Assembly (NCBI RefSeq): GCF_015732155.1
Contig: NZ_WIQK01000001.1
Span: forward strand, 530,501 to 594,500
From: Pectinatus sottacetonis
GTDB taxonomy: Bacteria; Bacillota; Negativicutes; Selenomonadales; Selenomonadaceae
DNA: 64,000 nt
Direction of reading: 5' to 3'
The notes beneath the pieces are model-generated. The model had not been told where the DNA came from, ran no database searches, and saw only the letters and a program-made list of their open reading frames with translations. The position numbers and the translations under genes are program-made. This document shows, one piece after another, positions 63,663 to 64,000 of the stretch; positions within the stretch are counted from its first letter, which is position 1; every line of letters starts with the position of its first letter.

Positions 63663-64000
63663 ATGGAAAAAGTCTTCAAATTTAGGATATACCCCAACAA
63701 AACACAGGAACTACTGCTGCAAAAAACATTTGGCTGCGTAAGATATGTTTTTAATCACTATCTCGACATGCGAATCAAAGCATACAATAATGATAAAACC
63801 ACACTTACCTATACCAAATGTTCCAGTAATTTAACGCAGTTGAAAAAAGAAAACACCTGGTTAAAAGAACCAGATAAATGTTCCTTACAAAACGCGTTAA
63901 AAGACCTCGATACAGCTTACCAGAACTTCTTTAAACATAAAAAAGTTGGCTTTCCTAAATTCAAGACCAAAAAAAACAGGCATAAATCCTACAAAACAAA
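63663..64000 (+). CDS. tnpB: TnpB, RNA-guided nuclease of the IStron (N-terminal part)
   Basis: The frame is open to the window end. Its first 112 residues show the IS605 OrfB helix-turn-helix region: KVFKFRIYPNKTQELLLQKT, FGCVRYVFNHYLD, KEPDKCSLQNALKDLDTAY and KKVGFPKFKTKK. TnpB proteins use a guide RNA from the element end to cut DNA next to the target motif (TTGAT here), which keeps the element in place. The RuvC residues and zinc finger are outside the window. GTGAG precedes ATG 63663. Confidence 0.93.
   Translation, partial: MEKVFKFRIYPNKTQELLLQKTFGCVRYVFNHYLDMRIKAYNNDKTTLTYTKCSSNLTQLKKENTWLKEPDKCSLQNALKDLDTAYQNFFKHKKVGFPKFKTKKNRHKSYKT

Larger units (their letters stand above)
63090..64000 (+). 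mobile_element. IStron (group I intron plus IS605-type tnpB), 5' part
   Basis: The element starts just after TTGAT (63085-63089), the known target pentamer of ISDra2-type elements and of the C. difficile IStron CdISt1. It first carries ~570 bases of non-coding, GC-richer sequence with a group I intron core and then tnpB. No tnpA is present in the visible part. The 3' end is outside the window. Orientation is the same as the interrupted gene. Confidence 0.88.

Noticed and set aside
63090-64000. Plain IS200/IS605 insertion without intron
   Set aside because: A simple tnpB element would have a short left end; here ~570 bases with an S/R-paired group I core precede tnpB.

Overview
The window reads as chromosome of an AT-rich, anaerobic, fermentative bacterium of the Negativicutes type (a Pectinatus/Propionispira-like organism is my best guess). 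The inference rests on gene content: catabolic acetolactate synthase plus decarboxylase (acetoin), anaerobic glycerol-3-phosphate dehydrogenase GlpABC, PEP-dependent dihydroxyacetone kinase, a Tat-exported membrane-bound NiFe hydrogenase with cytochrome b, desulfoferrodoxin, and Firmicutes-like regulators and signals. No rRNA, tRNA or CRISPR array was seen.

Layout. 1-12 kb: 3' end of pdxT, a drug-efflux MFS gene behind a promoter and leader terminator, an Lrp-type regulator divergent from a two-gene chromate transporter, a DUF2325 protein, YdcF, an IS5-type transposase remnant, a PadR/flavodoxin operon, a possible papain-like peptidase, a second RsmH-like methyltransferase and an unrecognised 369-residue protein. 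12-24 kb: HAD phosphatase, FNT channel, LysR regulator divergent from alsS-alsD, SDR, GAF-PAS-PAS-GGDEF protein, pRiA4b ORF-3 protein, AlkD-like protein, an ArsC-like reductase and a divergent pair of XRE regulators. 24-32 kb: glycerate kinase, a long glutamine synthetase behind a probable attenuator, and a sucrose operon (PTS permease, LacI regulator, GH32 hydrolase) with a clear promoter/operator. 32-44 kb, minus strand: one hydrogenase cluster hyaABC-hypAB-hyaD-hypFCDE. 44-59 kb: two identical ISAs1-type insertion sequences around dhaL-dhaM-dfx, then dhaK, glpCBA, glpK, glpF, a second dhaM and a YitT-type protein. 59-64 kb: poorly known membrane proteins, then an AmmeMemoRadiSam locus.

How the genes fit together. 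Glycerol enters by GlpF, is phosphorylated by GlpK and oxidised by membrane GlpABC; dihydroxyacetone is phosphorylated by DhaKLM. The Hya hydrogenase would feed electrons from hydrogen into the quinone pool through HyaC. AlsSD drains pyruvate to acetoin.

Main discoveries. (1) hypE, the last hydrogenase maturation gene, is split by a complete 1,878-bp group II intron inserted in antisense orientation; removing exactly positions 32967-34844 restores a 335-codon hypE frame. An antisense intron cannot splice from hypE mRNA, so hydrogenase maturation may be broken. (2) The AmmeMemoRadiSam radical SAM gene is interrupted, right after a TTGAT target, by an element with a group I intron core followed by tnpB: an IStron, in the sense orientation, so splicing could repair the message. 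(3) Three related intergenic inverted-repeat elements of 124-130 bp form a small repeat family. (4) Several long perfect dyads overlap promoters, next to the regulators that probably bind them.
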